Part shown: piece by piece, positions 34,682 to 42,626 of the stretch | Layout: every line of letters starts with the position of its first letter | Numbering within the stretch: the stretch's first letter is position 1 | From: Glaciibacter superstes DSM 21135 | Lineage (GTDB): Bacteria > Actinomycetota > Actinomycetes > Actinomycetales > Microbacteriaceae | DNA: 64,000 nt | Assembly: GCF_000421145.1 (NCBI RefSeq) | Contig: NZ_ATWH01000001.1 | Location: 371,116 to 435,115 of the forward strand | Direction of reading: 5' to 3' | Translations under genes and position numbers: made by a program | Notes under the pieces: model-generated | Told to the model about the DNA's origin: nothing | Databases searched by the model: none | The model's input: the letters and a program-made list of their open reading frames with translations, nothing else

Positions 34682-35011
34682 ATGAACACCTCAGACACCG
34701 AATCGACGACCGCGACCACGGACAACCTCCAGGTGCGGTACGAACCTGCCCATGCGCGATACACGCTGTGGCAGGACGGTGAACCGGTGGGCCTCGCCGA
34801 TTATGTGGAGACCGGACGCGAGGTGCGTTTCACGCATACCGAGATCGACCCGGCGCACCGGGACCAGGGACTGGCCAGCATTCTCATCGAACGAGCACTC
34901 GACGACGTTCGCACCAGGACAACCCTCCCGGTCGTCGCCCAGTGCCCGTATGTCACCGAGTGGATCGACGAGCACGCTGAGTACCAGGACCTGCTCACCC
35001 GCGGTCGGTGA
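34682..35011 (+). CDS. GNAT family N-acetyltransferase, short YjdJ-like type
   Basis: This 109-residue protein is a minimal GNAT domain: RYTLWQDGEPVGLADYVETG, FTHTEIDPAHRDQGLASILIERALDDV carrying the acetyl-CoA loop (R-D-Q-G-L-A), and AQCPYVTEWIDEH at the C-terminus. These YjdJ/Gcn5-like proteins are common and of unknown substrate. It diverges from the orphan methyltransferase gene and converges on lplA. Confidence 0.88.
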   Translation: MNTSDTESTTATTDNLQVRYEPAHARYTLWQDGEPVGLADYVETGREVRFTHTEIDPAHRDQGLASILIERALDDVRTRTTLPVVAQCPYVTEWIDEHAEYQDLLTRGR

Positions 35012-35059
35012 CCCCGCTCTCGCGCTGAATGGTTTGAGATACGGATGACGTAGTCAGCG

Positions 35060-36109
35060 CTACGGAACGCGGGCGAGCCAGGCCTCGGTGGCGAACTTCT
35101 CGGTCACCAGAAGTTCTGCCTTGGCGAGTTCCTCCGCGGTGACCGACCCGGGAACCGCGCCATACAGGGAAACGAAGGTCTTCGTCATCCGTTCGATGAT
35201 CGCTTCACGGCTGAGTCCGGTCTGGCTACGGAGTGGGTCGACGCGCTTGGCGGAGCTGGCGATGCCCTTGTCGCTGAGCTTCTCGCGGCCGATGCGCAGC
35301 ACCTGGGTCATGATCTCGCCATCCATGTCGTAGCTCATGGTGACGTGGTGCAGCACGGCCCCACTGCCCAGGCGTTTCTGTGCTGCGCCGCCGATCTTGC
35401 CCTTCGGGCTGGTGATGTCATTCAGCGGCTGGTAGCTGGCGTCAATGCCGAGTGACTGGAGTGCCTCGATCACCCAGGAGTCGAGGAAAGCATAGGAGTC
35501 GGCGAAGCTCATGCCCTGCACGAGATCGGTGGGCACGTAGAGCGAATAGGTGATGATGGCGCCCTTCTCCATCATCATTGCGCCACCGCCAGAGATGCGG
35601 CGCACGACGTCGAAGCCGTACTTCGCGGCACCCTCCGGGTCGACCTCGTTCTTCAGCGACTGGAAGCTGCCGATGACGACGGCGGATTCGTCCCACTCCC
35701 AGATGCGCAACGTCGGTTTGCGCCGCCCCTCGCCGACCTCGGTGGCCAGAACCTCGTCGAGCGCGAGGTGGAGGCGTGGCGAAACAGGGCCGTCGTGGAT
35801 GATCTCCCAGTCGTAGTCGCGCCAGCTGCTGGCCTTCGCCAGGGAACGGCGGATGGCGACGGCGACCGACTCGGGGGTGAAACCGAGCAGTGCTGCGCCG
35901 TCTGGCAATGCGCCGCGCACCGCCGCGGCGATGGTGGCGGCATCGCTGGTGGCTGAAAGCCCGTTCACTGCGGCGTCGATGCGTTCCAGAGCGCTGTCGG
36001 GTTCGAGGAAGAAATCACCCGCAAGGTGAAAGTCCCGAATCGTTCCGTCGACGACCTCCAGATCGACAACAACGAGCTTTCCACCAGGAACCTTGTATTC
36101 ACCGTGCAT
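35060..36109 (-). CDS. lplA: Lipoate-protein ligase
   Basis: This 349-residue enzyme activates lipoate with ATP and attaches it to lipoyl domains of 2-oxoacid dehydrogenases. The catalytic domain (about 100-345) has RRISGGGAMMM (170-180) and the lysine K238 in PKGKIGGAAQ. The accessory domain (about 1-85, GKLVVVDLEVVDG and FFLEPDSALERI) lies at the N-terminus, the reverse of the E. coli LplA order. The ATG at 36109 has TAGGCT 6 nt ahead, suggesting a leaderless transcript. Confidence 0.93.
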   Translation of the reverse strand: MHGEYKVPGGKLVVVDLEVVDGTIRDFHLAGDFFLEPDSALERIDAAVNGLSATSDAATIAAAVRGALPDGAALLGFTPESVAVAIRRSLAKASSWRDYDWEIIHDGPVSPRLHLALDEVLATEVGEGRRKPTLRIWEWDESAVVIGSFQSLKNEVDPEGAAKYGFDVVRRISGGGAMMMEKGAIITYSLYVPTDLVQGMSFADSYAFLDSWVIEALQSLGIDASYQPLNDITSPKGKIGGAAQKRLGSGAVLHHVTMSYDMDGEIMTQVLRIGREKLSDKGIASSAKRVDPLRSQTGLSREAIIERMTKTFVSLYGAVPGSVTAEELAKAELLVTEKFATEAWLARVP

Positions 36110-36115
36110 GCTGCC

Positions 36116-36121
36116 AGCCTA
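36116..36121 (-). promoter_or_regulatory. -10 box of a predicted leaderless promoter (lplA)
   Basis: TAGGCT on the minus strand ends 6 nt before the lplA ATG; the 12 bases TAGGCTGGCAGC are identical to those before pheA. Confidence 0.5.
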
Positions 36122-36141
36122 ATCGCCGCACTCGGGCGGGG

Positions 36142-37005
36142 TCAGGCGCGAGCGGGGAAGCGCTCGTCGAGCCAATCCAGCAGATCGGTGACCACCTCGT
36201 CGCGGTTCGTCTCGTTGAACACTTCGTGACGCGCACCGGCATAAACGATGAGACGGATGTCGGTGAGGCCAGATCGCTGCGCATAGGCCCCCGCAAGCTT
36301 CACTGCGCTTCGCTCCCCGCCGACGCTGTCGTCGTCGCCGACCATCATCAGCAGCGGCATTTCTGACGGGAGTCCGCGAGCGGGCCGGCCGAACAATCGC
36401 GCGGCCTCGCGCACCCCGAACAGTTTTGCCAACGGTGTCGCCGTGCACAGCGGGTCGGCGATGAACGCGGCGGACACCGCCGGATCACGGCTGAGCCACT
36501 CCACTCCGGTCGCGCCGAGGTGCTTGTGCCTGCGGTTGAGGTCGCCGCTGTCGAGGTAGCCGGGCCAGAGGTAGGCGGTGCCGGTCAGCACAACGGCGTC
36601 GTATTCGGTTGCGTGCTTGTTCACGATCATCTGCACCATGAACGACCCCCAGCTGTGGCCAAGGAGCACGAGCGGCAGGCCGGGATTGGCCGAACGGATG
36701 ATGCCGCTCAGTTGATGCACGCCGGCGACGGCCGCCCGCAGTCCGCCCTCGCCCAGGTGCCCGAGTTGCGAGTGGTCGCCGTTGAACTGCCCCAGACCGG
36801 TCTGGCCGTGGCCGCGGTGGTCGTCTGCATAGACGGAGTAACCCGCGGCGTTCAGCTCGCCCGCCAGCTGTTCGTAACGCAGCGCATGTTCGCCGACTCC
36901 GTGCGCGATCTGTACCACCGCCCGCGCCTCAGTCACCGGCCACGAGTAGTACGTGATGACGACACCGTAGTCGTCGGTGTAGGTGGCGTCCGTATACGTG
37001 GGCAC
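36142..37005 (-). CDS. Alpha/beta hydrolase, monoacylglycerol-lipase-like
   Basis: From GTG 37005 the protein has 287 residues and no signal peptide. It has IAHGVGEHALRYEQLAGEL and YADDHRGHGQTG (strand b3 and b4 regions of Serine_aminopeptidase S33), the nucleophile S118 in LLGHSWGS, an acid in MVGDDDSVGG and the catalytic histidine in AGARHEVFNE. These features match monoglyceride lipases and lysophospholipases. The open frame allows 22 further residues to an ATG at 37071, but they are atypical. GAGAAT ends 6 nt before the GTG. Confidence 0.85.
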   Translation of the reverse strand: MPTYTDATYTDDYGVVITYYSWPVTEARAVVQIAHGVGEHALRYEQLAGELNAAGYSVYADDHRGHGQTGLGQFNGDHSQLGHLGEGGLRAAVAGVHQLSGIIRSANPGLPLVLLGHSWGSFMVQMIVNKHATEYDAVVLTGTAYLWPGYLDSGDLNRRHKHLGATGVEWLSRDPAVSAAFIADPLCTATPLAKLFGVREAARLFGRPARGLPSEMPLLMMVGDDDSVGGERSAVKLAGAYAQRSGLTDIRLIVYAGARHEVFNETNRDEVVTDLLDWLDERFPARA

Positions 37006-37087
37006 AGGCCCATTCTCGCACCGAGCGCGCGCGACTGCACCCATCGGCCGGCTGCCCTGCGCACCCGACAACCGTCGCCGGGAATAG

Positions 37088-37113
37088 TTAGCATGGCTAA
37101 TTTGCTATGCTAA
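37088..37113. promoter_or_regulatory. MarR-type operator overlapping the ribosome site
   Basis: A 26-bp palindrome with arms TTAGCAT (37088-37094) and ATGCTAA (37107-37113) pairs in 11 of 13 positions. Its right arm runs into the Shine-Dalgarno TAAGGAG of the MarR gene, and TATGCT inside it could be the -10 box. Autorepression is likely. Confidence 0.6.
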
Positions 37114-37119
37114 GGAGAT

Positions 37120-37587
37120 ATGACTGACTCCAACCCCTCGACCGGCCCCGTCGCATCCGTCGACCGTCGAACCGTCGCGGAACTGAGCCACGACTTCCGA
37201 CTGGCCAACGGTCGCCTCGCCAGGCGACTACGCCAGGAGAAGCCAGAGAACGAGCTCACTGCCGGTCAGTTCTCTGCGCTTGGCAGCCTTTTCGCCAACG
37301 GCCCAATGACGCTGACAGAGCTCAGCGACCACGAGCGTGTCACCCCGCCGTCGATGAATCGCACTGTCAATCACCTCGTCGAGACCGGCTTCGTCGCGCG
37401 CACGCCTGCGGCAGACGACGGCCGCAAAGTCGTACTGACGCCAACGGATGACGGCGTCGCCATCATGCGCGAGACCCGCAAGCGCCGAGACGCCTGGCTT
37501 GCTCAGCGCGTGCGAAAGCTCGCTCCTGCCGAGCGGCGCGTCCTCGCCGACGCCACGATCATCATGAAGGAGCTTTCCGACAGTTGA
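37120..37587 (+). CDS. MarR-family transcriptional regulator
   Basis: This 155-residue protein has the MarR winged-helix: FSALGSLFANGPMTLTELSDHERVTPPSMNRTVNHLVETGFVARTPAADDGRKVVLTPT (recognition helix about 75-92, wing about 98-108 with DGRK). Such repressors respond to small aromatic or toxic compounds. It is co-transcribed with the MFS gene, whose TTG start overlaps its stop codon, and a palindrome covers its promoter, so it probably represses both genes. Confidence 0.92.
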   Translation: MTDSNPSTGPVASVDRRTVAELSHDFRLANGRLARRLRQEKPENELTAGQFSALGSLFANGPMTLTELSDHERVTPPSMNRTVNHLVETGFVARTPAADDGRKVVLTPTDDGVAIMRETRKRRDAWLAQRVRKLAPAERRVLADATIIMKELSDS

Positions 37588-38906
37588 GTGCAATGTTCCG
37601 AGCGCTGTCGAGCGTCAACTACCGCATCTGGTTCGCCGGGGCCATGGTGTCGAACATCGGCACCTGGATGCAACGCACCGCCCAGGACTGGATCGTACTC
37701 ACGGAACTGACCGACTACAACGCCACGGCAGTCGGCATCGTGATGGCCTTGCAGTTCGGCCCGCAGCTTCTGCTGATGCCATGGTCCGGCCTGATCGCCG
37801 ACCGGTTCGACCGGCGCAAGCTGCTCATTCTCACCCAGACCCTGATGGGCCTGCTGGCCCTGGGGCTCGGCATCATCACCGTCACCGGGGTGGTCGAGCT
37901 CTGGCACGTCTATCTCTTCGCATTCGGTCTGGGCGTGGTCGGTGCGATCGATGCGCCGGCCCGTCAGACGTTCGTGTCTGACCTGGTTCCGGAACACGAG
38001 CTGTCGAATGCCGTTGCGCTGAACTCGGCGTCATTCAACGGTGCCAGGCTGATCGGCCCGGCCGTCGCCGGCCTGCTGACCGTCATCGTCGGCGCCGGCT
38101 GGGTGTTCTTGATCAACGCCGCAACATTCGCCGCGACGGTGGCGGCGATGTATCTGCTGCGCGTCGGCCAGCTGAGAAAACAACCCCGGGCATCTCGTGA
38201 ACGCGGTCAGCTGGTGGCCGGCTTCCGATACGTCTGGCGAAGACCCGACATCATCGTGGTGCTGATCACGGTGTTCCTGGTCGGCACGTTCGGCTTCAAC
38301 TTCGCAATCTTCACATCCACCATGGCGACCGTCGAATTCGGCAAGGGGGCCGGGGAGTTCGGCCTGCTCAGTTCGATCATGGCAATCGGCTCCGTCGCCG
38401 GTGCCTTGTTATCCGCCAGACGGCCGACGGCCAGGCTCCGACTGATCGTCGGGGGCGCAGCCGCGTTCGGCCTGGCCTGTGCGGCAGCCGCACTGATGCC
38501 AGACTTTGTCAGCTTTGCGGCATCCCTCGCCCTCGTCGGGCTGGCATCGCTGACCCTGATGACGACGGCAAACGCTTACGTGCAGACGAACACCGCTCCA
38601 GAGATGCGCGGCCGCGTGATGGCGCTCTACATGGCGATCTTCGCCGGCGGAACCCCGCTCGGGGCACCGCTGGTCGGCTGGGTCGCCGACGCGTTCGGGC
38701 CGCGCTGGGCACTCGGTGTCGCCGCCGGCTCCGGCCTGCTGGCCGCGGCCGTCGTTCTGTTCTGGATGATCAGGTACCGCGAGCTGCGGGTACGCTTCCG
38801 CGCCAGAGTCTCACCGCGGGTAATGATTCGACACGCGGGCGACGGACTCGACCGGGAGACGGCGACGCGAGACATCGCGATCGTCGAGGCGACCGCGCCC
38901 CGATAG
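37584..38906 (+). CDS. MFS efflux transporter (MarR-controlled)
   Basis: This 440-residue protein of the DHA3-like MFS group has 12 predicted helices. Signatures include YRIWFAGAMVSNIGTWMQRTAQDW at the N-terminus, motif A-like GLIADRFDRRKLLI near 69-82, and VPEHELSNAVALNSASFNGARLIGPAVAG near 133-161. It probably exports toxic compounds or a metabolite sensed by MarR. The TTG at 37584 overlaps the MarR stop (TTGA); an ATG three codons later is an alternative. A hairpin follows at 38944. Confidence 0.9.
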   Translation: MSAMFRALSSVNYRIWFAGAMVSNIGTWMQRTAQDWIVLTELTDYNATAVGIVMALQFGPQLLLMPWSGLIADRFDRRKLLILTQTLMGLLALGLGIITVTGVVELWHVYLFAFGLGVVGAIDAPARQTFVSDLVPEHELSNAVALNSASFNGARLIGPAVAGLLTVIVGAGWVFLINAATFAATVAAMYLLRVGQLRKQPRASRERGQLVAGFRYVWRRPDIIVVLITVFLVGTFGFNFAIFTSTMATVEFGKGAGEFGLLSSIMAIGSVAGALLSARRPTARLRLIVGGAAAFGLACAAAALMPDFVSFAASLALVGLASLTLMTTANAYVQTNTAPEMRGRVMALYMAIFAGGTPLGAPLVGWVADAFGPRWALGVAAGSGLLAAAVVLFWMIRYRELRVRFRARVSPRVMIRHAGDGLDRETATRDIAIVEATAPR

Positions 38907-38943
38907 CGCAGCCGCCATGCGTTGCCCAAAACACGGCTAGCCG

Positions 38944-38971
38944 ACGTTGATCCCTCGTAGGAGGGCAACGT
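38944..38971. terminator. Bidirectional terminator-like hairpin
   Basis: ACGTTG (38944) pairs with CAACGT (38966-38971) and CCCTC (38952) with GAGGG (38961-38965) around a GTAG loop, with a 2-nt bulge. It lies between the convergent MFS and RidA genes; no T-tract follows. Confidence 0.6.
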
Positions 38972-38980
38972 ATCCGGCCA

Positions 38981-39379
38981 TCACGGAACGAGTGCGGCGA
39001 CCGCCGCGATTTCGACCAGCGCGCCTGCGACGCCCAGTCCGGCCACTCTCGCCCCCGTCACCAAGGCGGGCTCGTCCGACGCGAGTTCAGTCGCGATCGC
39101 TCCGTACGCCGCCGAAAGGTCAACCCCATCCACGAACAGCACCGTCCATTGCACAACGTCTTCGATCGTCGCGCCTGCGGCGGCCAGCGCAATCTTGACG
39201 TTCTCCAGCGCGCGCGTTGACTGCGCCGCCACGTCGCCTTCTCCGACGAGTGAGCCGTCGGCGGCGACGGAGTTCTGACCGCCGACGTAGATCGTGGTTG
39301 CACCGGCCGGCACGACGGCGACATAGCTGAAAGCTGGACTGTGGACAAGCCCCTCTGGGCGGATACGTTCAATGGGCAT
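38981..39379 (-). CDS. RidA (YjgF) family imine/enamine deaminase
   Basis: This 132-residue protein is a full-length RidA fold with the signatures FSYVAVVPAGATTIYVGGQNSV, QSTRALENVKIALAAAGA and VLFVDG. RidA proteins hydrolyse reactive enamines and imines such as 2-aminoacrylate, made by PLP enzymes. The usual C-terminal R-IE-V-A pattern is partly altered (ARVAGLGVAGALVEIAAVAAL), where an Arg for the ligand carboxylate is expected. It lies next to alr and dadA, which process D- and L-alanine. Confidence 0.85.
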   Translation of the reverse strand: MPIERIRPEGLVHSPAFSYVAVVPAGATTIYVGGQNSVAADGSLVGEGDVAAQSTRALENVKIALAAAGATIEDVVQWTVLFVDGVDLSAAYGAIATELASDEPALVTGARVAGLGVAGALVEIAAVAALVP

Positions 39380-39422
39380 GCCTCACGATGGCATGGACGA
39401 CCGACATTAGCCATCGTGCCAA

Positions 39423-40595
39423 CTACCCGATATACCGCCGCTCAACTCGACCACGGATGCCGGTGGCGAGCTCGTAGTGCACGGTGCCGAGCAGATCTGC
39501 CCACTCCTGGAGCGTCGGCGCCGCTGGCCCTGGCGCAGCCTGCTCTGGTCGGCCCGGCTCCTGCCCACCGAACAGAACGGCCTCGCTCCCGACCGCGACA
39601 GCGTTCCGGTTGTGCCCGAGGTCCACGACGAGCTGGTCCATGCAGATGGTGCCGACAGCGGGATACCGCACTCCATCGATCAACACCTCGATCCGCCCAG
39701 ACAGGGCGCGCGGCACTCCGTCTGCGTAGCCGATCGGCAGCAGGGCAACGGTTGTGTCCTGCTTCGCTGTCCAGGTGTGACCATAGGAGACCGCGTCACC
39801 GGCGCGCAGGTGCTTCACCATGATCACCGGCGCTGACAGCGTCATCGCCGGCCGGAGGCCGAATGTGCCCAAAGCGGGCACCGGAGACAGCCCGTAGATC
39901 GCGATCCCGGCGCGCACCAGGTCGAACCGGGCGTCTGGCCTGGTCAGGGTCGCGGCGGAGTTGGCCAGGTGACTCACCGGCGGTGACAGACCCGCCATCC
40001 TGGCGGCGTCAAGACCGGCCACGAAGGCGGCACGCTGGGCAACAGACGACGGATGTGACGGCTCGTCAGCACAGGCCAGGTGAGAGAACACCCCGCGCAC
40101 GGTGATGCTCCCGGCCGTTTCGGCGTCGACGGCCTCGGCCATCAGCGCAGGCCATTCGGTGAGCGCTGCCCCGTTTCGGTTCAGGCCGGTGTCGAGCTTC
40201 AGGTCGATCTCCGCTCGCCTCCCGGTATCGGTCGCGGCACCCACAGCAGCCCTCAGTTGTTCGACTGAGGAGATACCGAGCCGAACGTCGGCCGCGATGG
40301 CGTCGCGGAAGACGGCATCCGGTGCATGCAGCCAGCACAGTACGGGCGCCCTGATGCCCGCCGAGCGAAGCTCGAGCGCCTCGCCAACCGTGGCGACACC
40401 GAGCTCGGTTGCACCGGCCTCGACGCTCGCTCGCGCGACGTCAATCGCGCCGTGGCCGTATCCGTCGGCCTTGACCACTGCCATGACGTTCGCTGGGCCA
40501 GCGTGCCGGCGAAGCACCTCGATGTTGTGGCGCACGGCAGCAAGGTCGATCGTCCCCGTCGGCCCTTCGATGGTTCCGGCGAGGGAAGCCGGCAT
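39423..40595 (-). CDS. alr: Alanine racemase
   Basis: This 390-residue PLP enzyme interconverts L- and D-alanine. The PLP lysine is K42 in AVVKADGYGHGA, and the second base Tyr is in GDAVSYGHTW near 276. VRAGIAIYGLSP and PAVGTICMDQLVVDLG are further signatures. Its ATG overlaps the dadA stop codon (TGATG), so the two are coupled; the longer frame upstream lies inside dadA and is not used. Paired with D-amino acid dehydrogenase, this is the catabolic arrangement for alanine use, but it may also supply D-Ala for peptidoglycan. Confidence 0.95.
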   Translation of the reverse strand: MPASLAGTIEGPTGTIDLAAVRHNIEVLRRHAGPANVMAVVKADGYGHGAIDVARASVEAGATELGVATVGEALELRSAGIRAPVLCWLHAPDAVFRDAIAADVRLGISSVEQLRAAVGAATDTGRRAEIDLKLDTGLNRNGAALTEWPALMAEAVDAETAGSITVRGVFSHLACADEPSHPSSVAQRAAFVAGLDAARMAGLSPPVSHLANSAATLTRPDARFDLVRAGIAIYGLSPVPALGTFGLRPAMTLSAPVIMVKHLRAGDAVSYGHTWTAKQDTTVALLPIGYADGVPRALSGRIEVLIDGVRYPAVGTICMDQLVVDLGHNRNAVAVGSEAVLFGGQEPGRPEQAAPGPAAPTLQEWADLLGTVHYELATGIRGRVERRYIG

Positions 40596-41863
40596 CAGCG
40601 CAGCGGGTTGAACGGGCGAATCTCGTCTGGCACCCGGCCGGTGACGATCTGTTCGGCGAGCAACTTGCCGGTCGCCGGGCCGAGCACGATGCCCCACATA
40701 CCGTGGCCGCCTGCAACGTAGATGCCGGGAGTGCGGGTTTCGCCGATCACCGGCAGCCCGTCTGGGGTGACCGGGCGGGAGCCGACCCATTCGTCCTGGC
40801 GGTCGTCCAAGTCCATGCCCGTGAAAAGGTCGCGCACCGACGCGAGGATCGCGTCGATCCTGCGGGGCTGAAGTGCCTCGTCTGGCCGGCGGAACTCCAT
40901 GGTCCCCGCGATTCGCAGCCGCCCCTGGTATGGCGTACAGGCGACGCGGCGAGCCGGGAAGTAGATGGGGTAGCGGGCCGGCTCGTCCGTCGGCACGCTG
41001 AATGAATACCCGCGCCCGGCCTGGATCATGGTGCGAACACCGAGCGATTTAGCCAGCTTCGGTAACCAGGCGCCGGTGGCCAGCACGACGACGTCTGCTT
41101 CGAAGGGGTCGTGACCATCGGCATGAACGGTGACCCCGGCATCCGTTGATTGTGTCGCCTTGTTCACTGCTGTGACGGATGCCTTCGAAACGATGGTTCC
41201 GCCGCGCTCCTCGACAGCCTTGGCGAGCGCTTCAACGTACGGACCGGGCTCGATGAAGCGCTGCCCGCCCATCGTGAAAACGGTGGAGACCTTCTCGGAG
41301 AGCTGCGGAACCATCGTGCGGGGGTTTGCCAGGCGCTCGAGCGGCACCTCCTGGCCGGCCCGCTCCACCTCGTGGATCTCGTGGATGAAACCGGCGCTTT
41401 CCTTCTCGCGCTCGAATCCGACGATGAACGGGCCCTCGTTGGTGGTGGCAGTGACTCCATGTGCGCCGAGTTCATCGAAGGCGGCGAGTGCGACCCGGTC
41501 GATGGGGGTGAGCGCGGCCATCGCTTTGCGCCAGGCGGAGTGGGTGGCGTGGCCGGCGAACCGGGCGAGGAAGGACCAGAGCGTGGGGTCGAGCCGTGCC
41601 GGGATGTGAAGGGGAGCAGTCGGGTCGAGGATGGCCTTCGGGCCGTAGGTCCAGAGGCTCGGGTCTGACAGTGGCATCGCCATGCCGGGTGTCAGCCAGC
41701 CGGCATTGCCCCACGAGGATCCTGCGGCGACGCCGGTGCGATCGAGAACCGTGACGTCGACACCGCGTTCCTGCAGGTGCCACGCCGTGGCGAGGCCGAC
41801 CATTCCGGCACCGACGATGACAGCCGTTCGCGGCGGCCGGCCTGTCACGTTGTGCGATCCCAC
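40595..41863 (-). CDS. dadA: D-amino acid dehydrogenase
   Basis: This 422-residue FAD enzyme has an N-terminal dinucleotide-binding VIVGAGMVGLATAWHLQERG (15-34) followed by VDVTVLDRTG, and the DAO fold continuing to IYVAGGHGMWGIVLGPATGKLLAEQI near the C-terminus. It oxidises D-alanine and other D-amino acids to keto acids. The GTG at 41863 has AAAGGAGATG upstream. It forms an operon with alr, and an Lrp-type regulator is divergently transcribed, mirroring the Lrp-controlled dadAX operons of proteobacteria. Confidence 0.9.
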   Translation of the reverse strand: MGSHNVTGRPPRTAVIVGAGMVGLATAWHLQERGVDVTVLDRTGVAAGSSWGNAGWLTPGMAMPLSDPSLWTYGPKAILDPTAPLHIPARLDPTLWSFLARFAGHATHSAWRKAMAALTPIDRVALAAFDELGAHGVTATTNEGPFIVGFEREKESAGFIHEIHEVERAGQEVPLERLANPRTMVPQLSEKVSTVFTMGGQRFIEPGPYVEALAKAVEERGGTIVSKASVTAVNKATQSTDAGVTVHADGHDPFEADVVVLATGAWLPKLAKSLGVRTMIQAGRGYSFSVPTDEPARYPIYFPARRVACTPYQGRLRIAGTMEFRRPDEALQPRRIDAILASVRDLFTGMDLDDRQDEWVGSRPVTPDGLPVIGETRTPGIYVAGGHGMWGIVLGPATGKLLAEQIVTGRVPDEIRPFNPLR

Positions 41864-41977
41864 TTCTCACATCTCCTTTGATTTCAGCAGAACTGGCCGG
41901 GCCGAGCTGGCAGAGTGGCCCCCTTGGCGATAATCCCATCCTGAAGATTGTTCTCCGTAGTTGCAATCGAAGTGCGC

Positions 41978-41983
41978 TATATT
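41978..41983 (+). promoter_or_regulatory. -10 box candidate for the Lrp gene
   Basis: TATATT lies 21 bp before the Lrp start codon; no matching -35 box was found, so regulation by an activator or autoregulation is possible. Confidence 0.4.
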
Positions 41984-42004
41984 CGACGCAGAGGGAGCAT
42001 TCAA

Positions 42005-42514
42005 ATGAAAAGTTCAGCGGCGCGCGCGGTTCCGCCCGGCACGCCGAACGAAGTTCGAGTGGGAAATCTCGACAACATCGACCGCGCGATCCTTGCCCGA
42101 CTTCAACGAGACGCCAGGATGCCCAACAACGCCATCGCCGCAGAGGTCGGCATCGCGCCGTCGACCTGCCTGGCGCGCATCCGTTCTCTACATACTCGCG
42201 GCATCATTCGCGGCTTCTATGCCGATGTCGACCCGACCGCGACGGGGCGTGGGCTGCAGGCGCTGATCTCCGTGCGCATCCACTCGCATGCCAGGCCGGA
42301 GCTCGGCCAGTTCCGCGACTACCTCGCGAGCCTGCCCAGTGTCGAGAGCATCTTCTTCGTCTCAGGCGACCGGGATTTCCTGGTGCACGTCGCCGTGGCC
42401 GATTCCGCCGCGCTGCGCGCCCTGGTAGCCGAGAACCTCAGCCTGCGGCCCGAGGTGGCGGGCACGAACACCAGCGTGATCTTCGAGTACGTGCGGCCAG
42501 ATTCGCGTTCGTAG
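42005..42514 (+). CDS. Lrp/AsnC-family transcriptional regulator
   Basis: This 169-residue regulator has the AsnC-type helix-turn-helix LDNIDRAILARLQRDARMPNNAIAAEVGIAPSTCLARIRSL (about 22-62) and a C-terminal RAM domain (LISVRIHSHARPE...FVSGDRDFLVHVAV) that binds amino acids. ATG 42005 follows GAGGGAGC; a longer frame upstream has no ribosome site. Divergent position next to dadA-alr suggests it activates that operon in response to alanine or leucine. Confidence 0.92.
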   Translation: MKSSAARAVPPGTPNEVRVGNLDNIDRAILARLQRDARMPNNAIAAEVGIAPSTCLARIRSLHTRGIIRGFYADVDPTATGRGLQALISVRIHSHARPELGQFRDYLASLPSVESIFFVSGDRDFLVHVAVADSAALRALVAENLSLRPEVAGTNTSVIFEYVRPDSRS

Positions 42515-42626
42515 TCGGCTGGGGCATCGAACCGGGCCCGGGGCGTCACGGCCCGCGATTTGGAAGCGTGCCCGCGTTTATCACGTGCCTGGCTCCAAAC
42601 CGCGGGCCACGACATCGTGTGCGCAG

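Noticed and set aside
40596..40790. 65-codon extension of alanine racemase
   Set aside because: It lies within dadA and the added residues are Arg/Pro-rich; the ATG at 40595 shares a base with the dadA stop, the normal coupled start.
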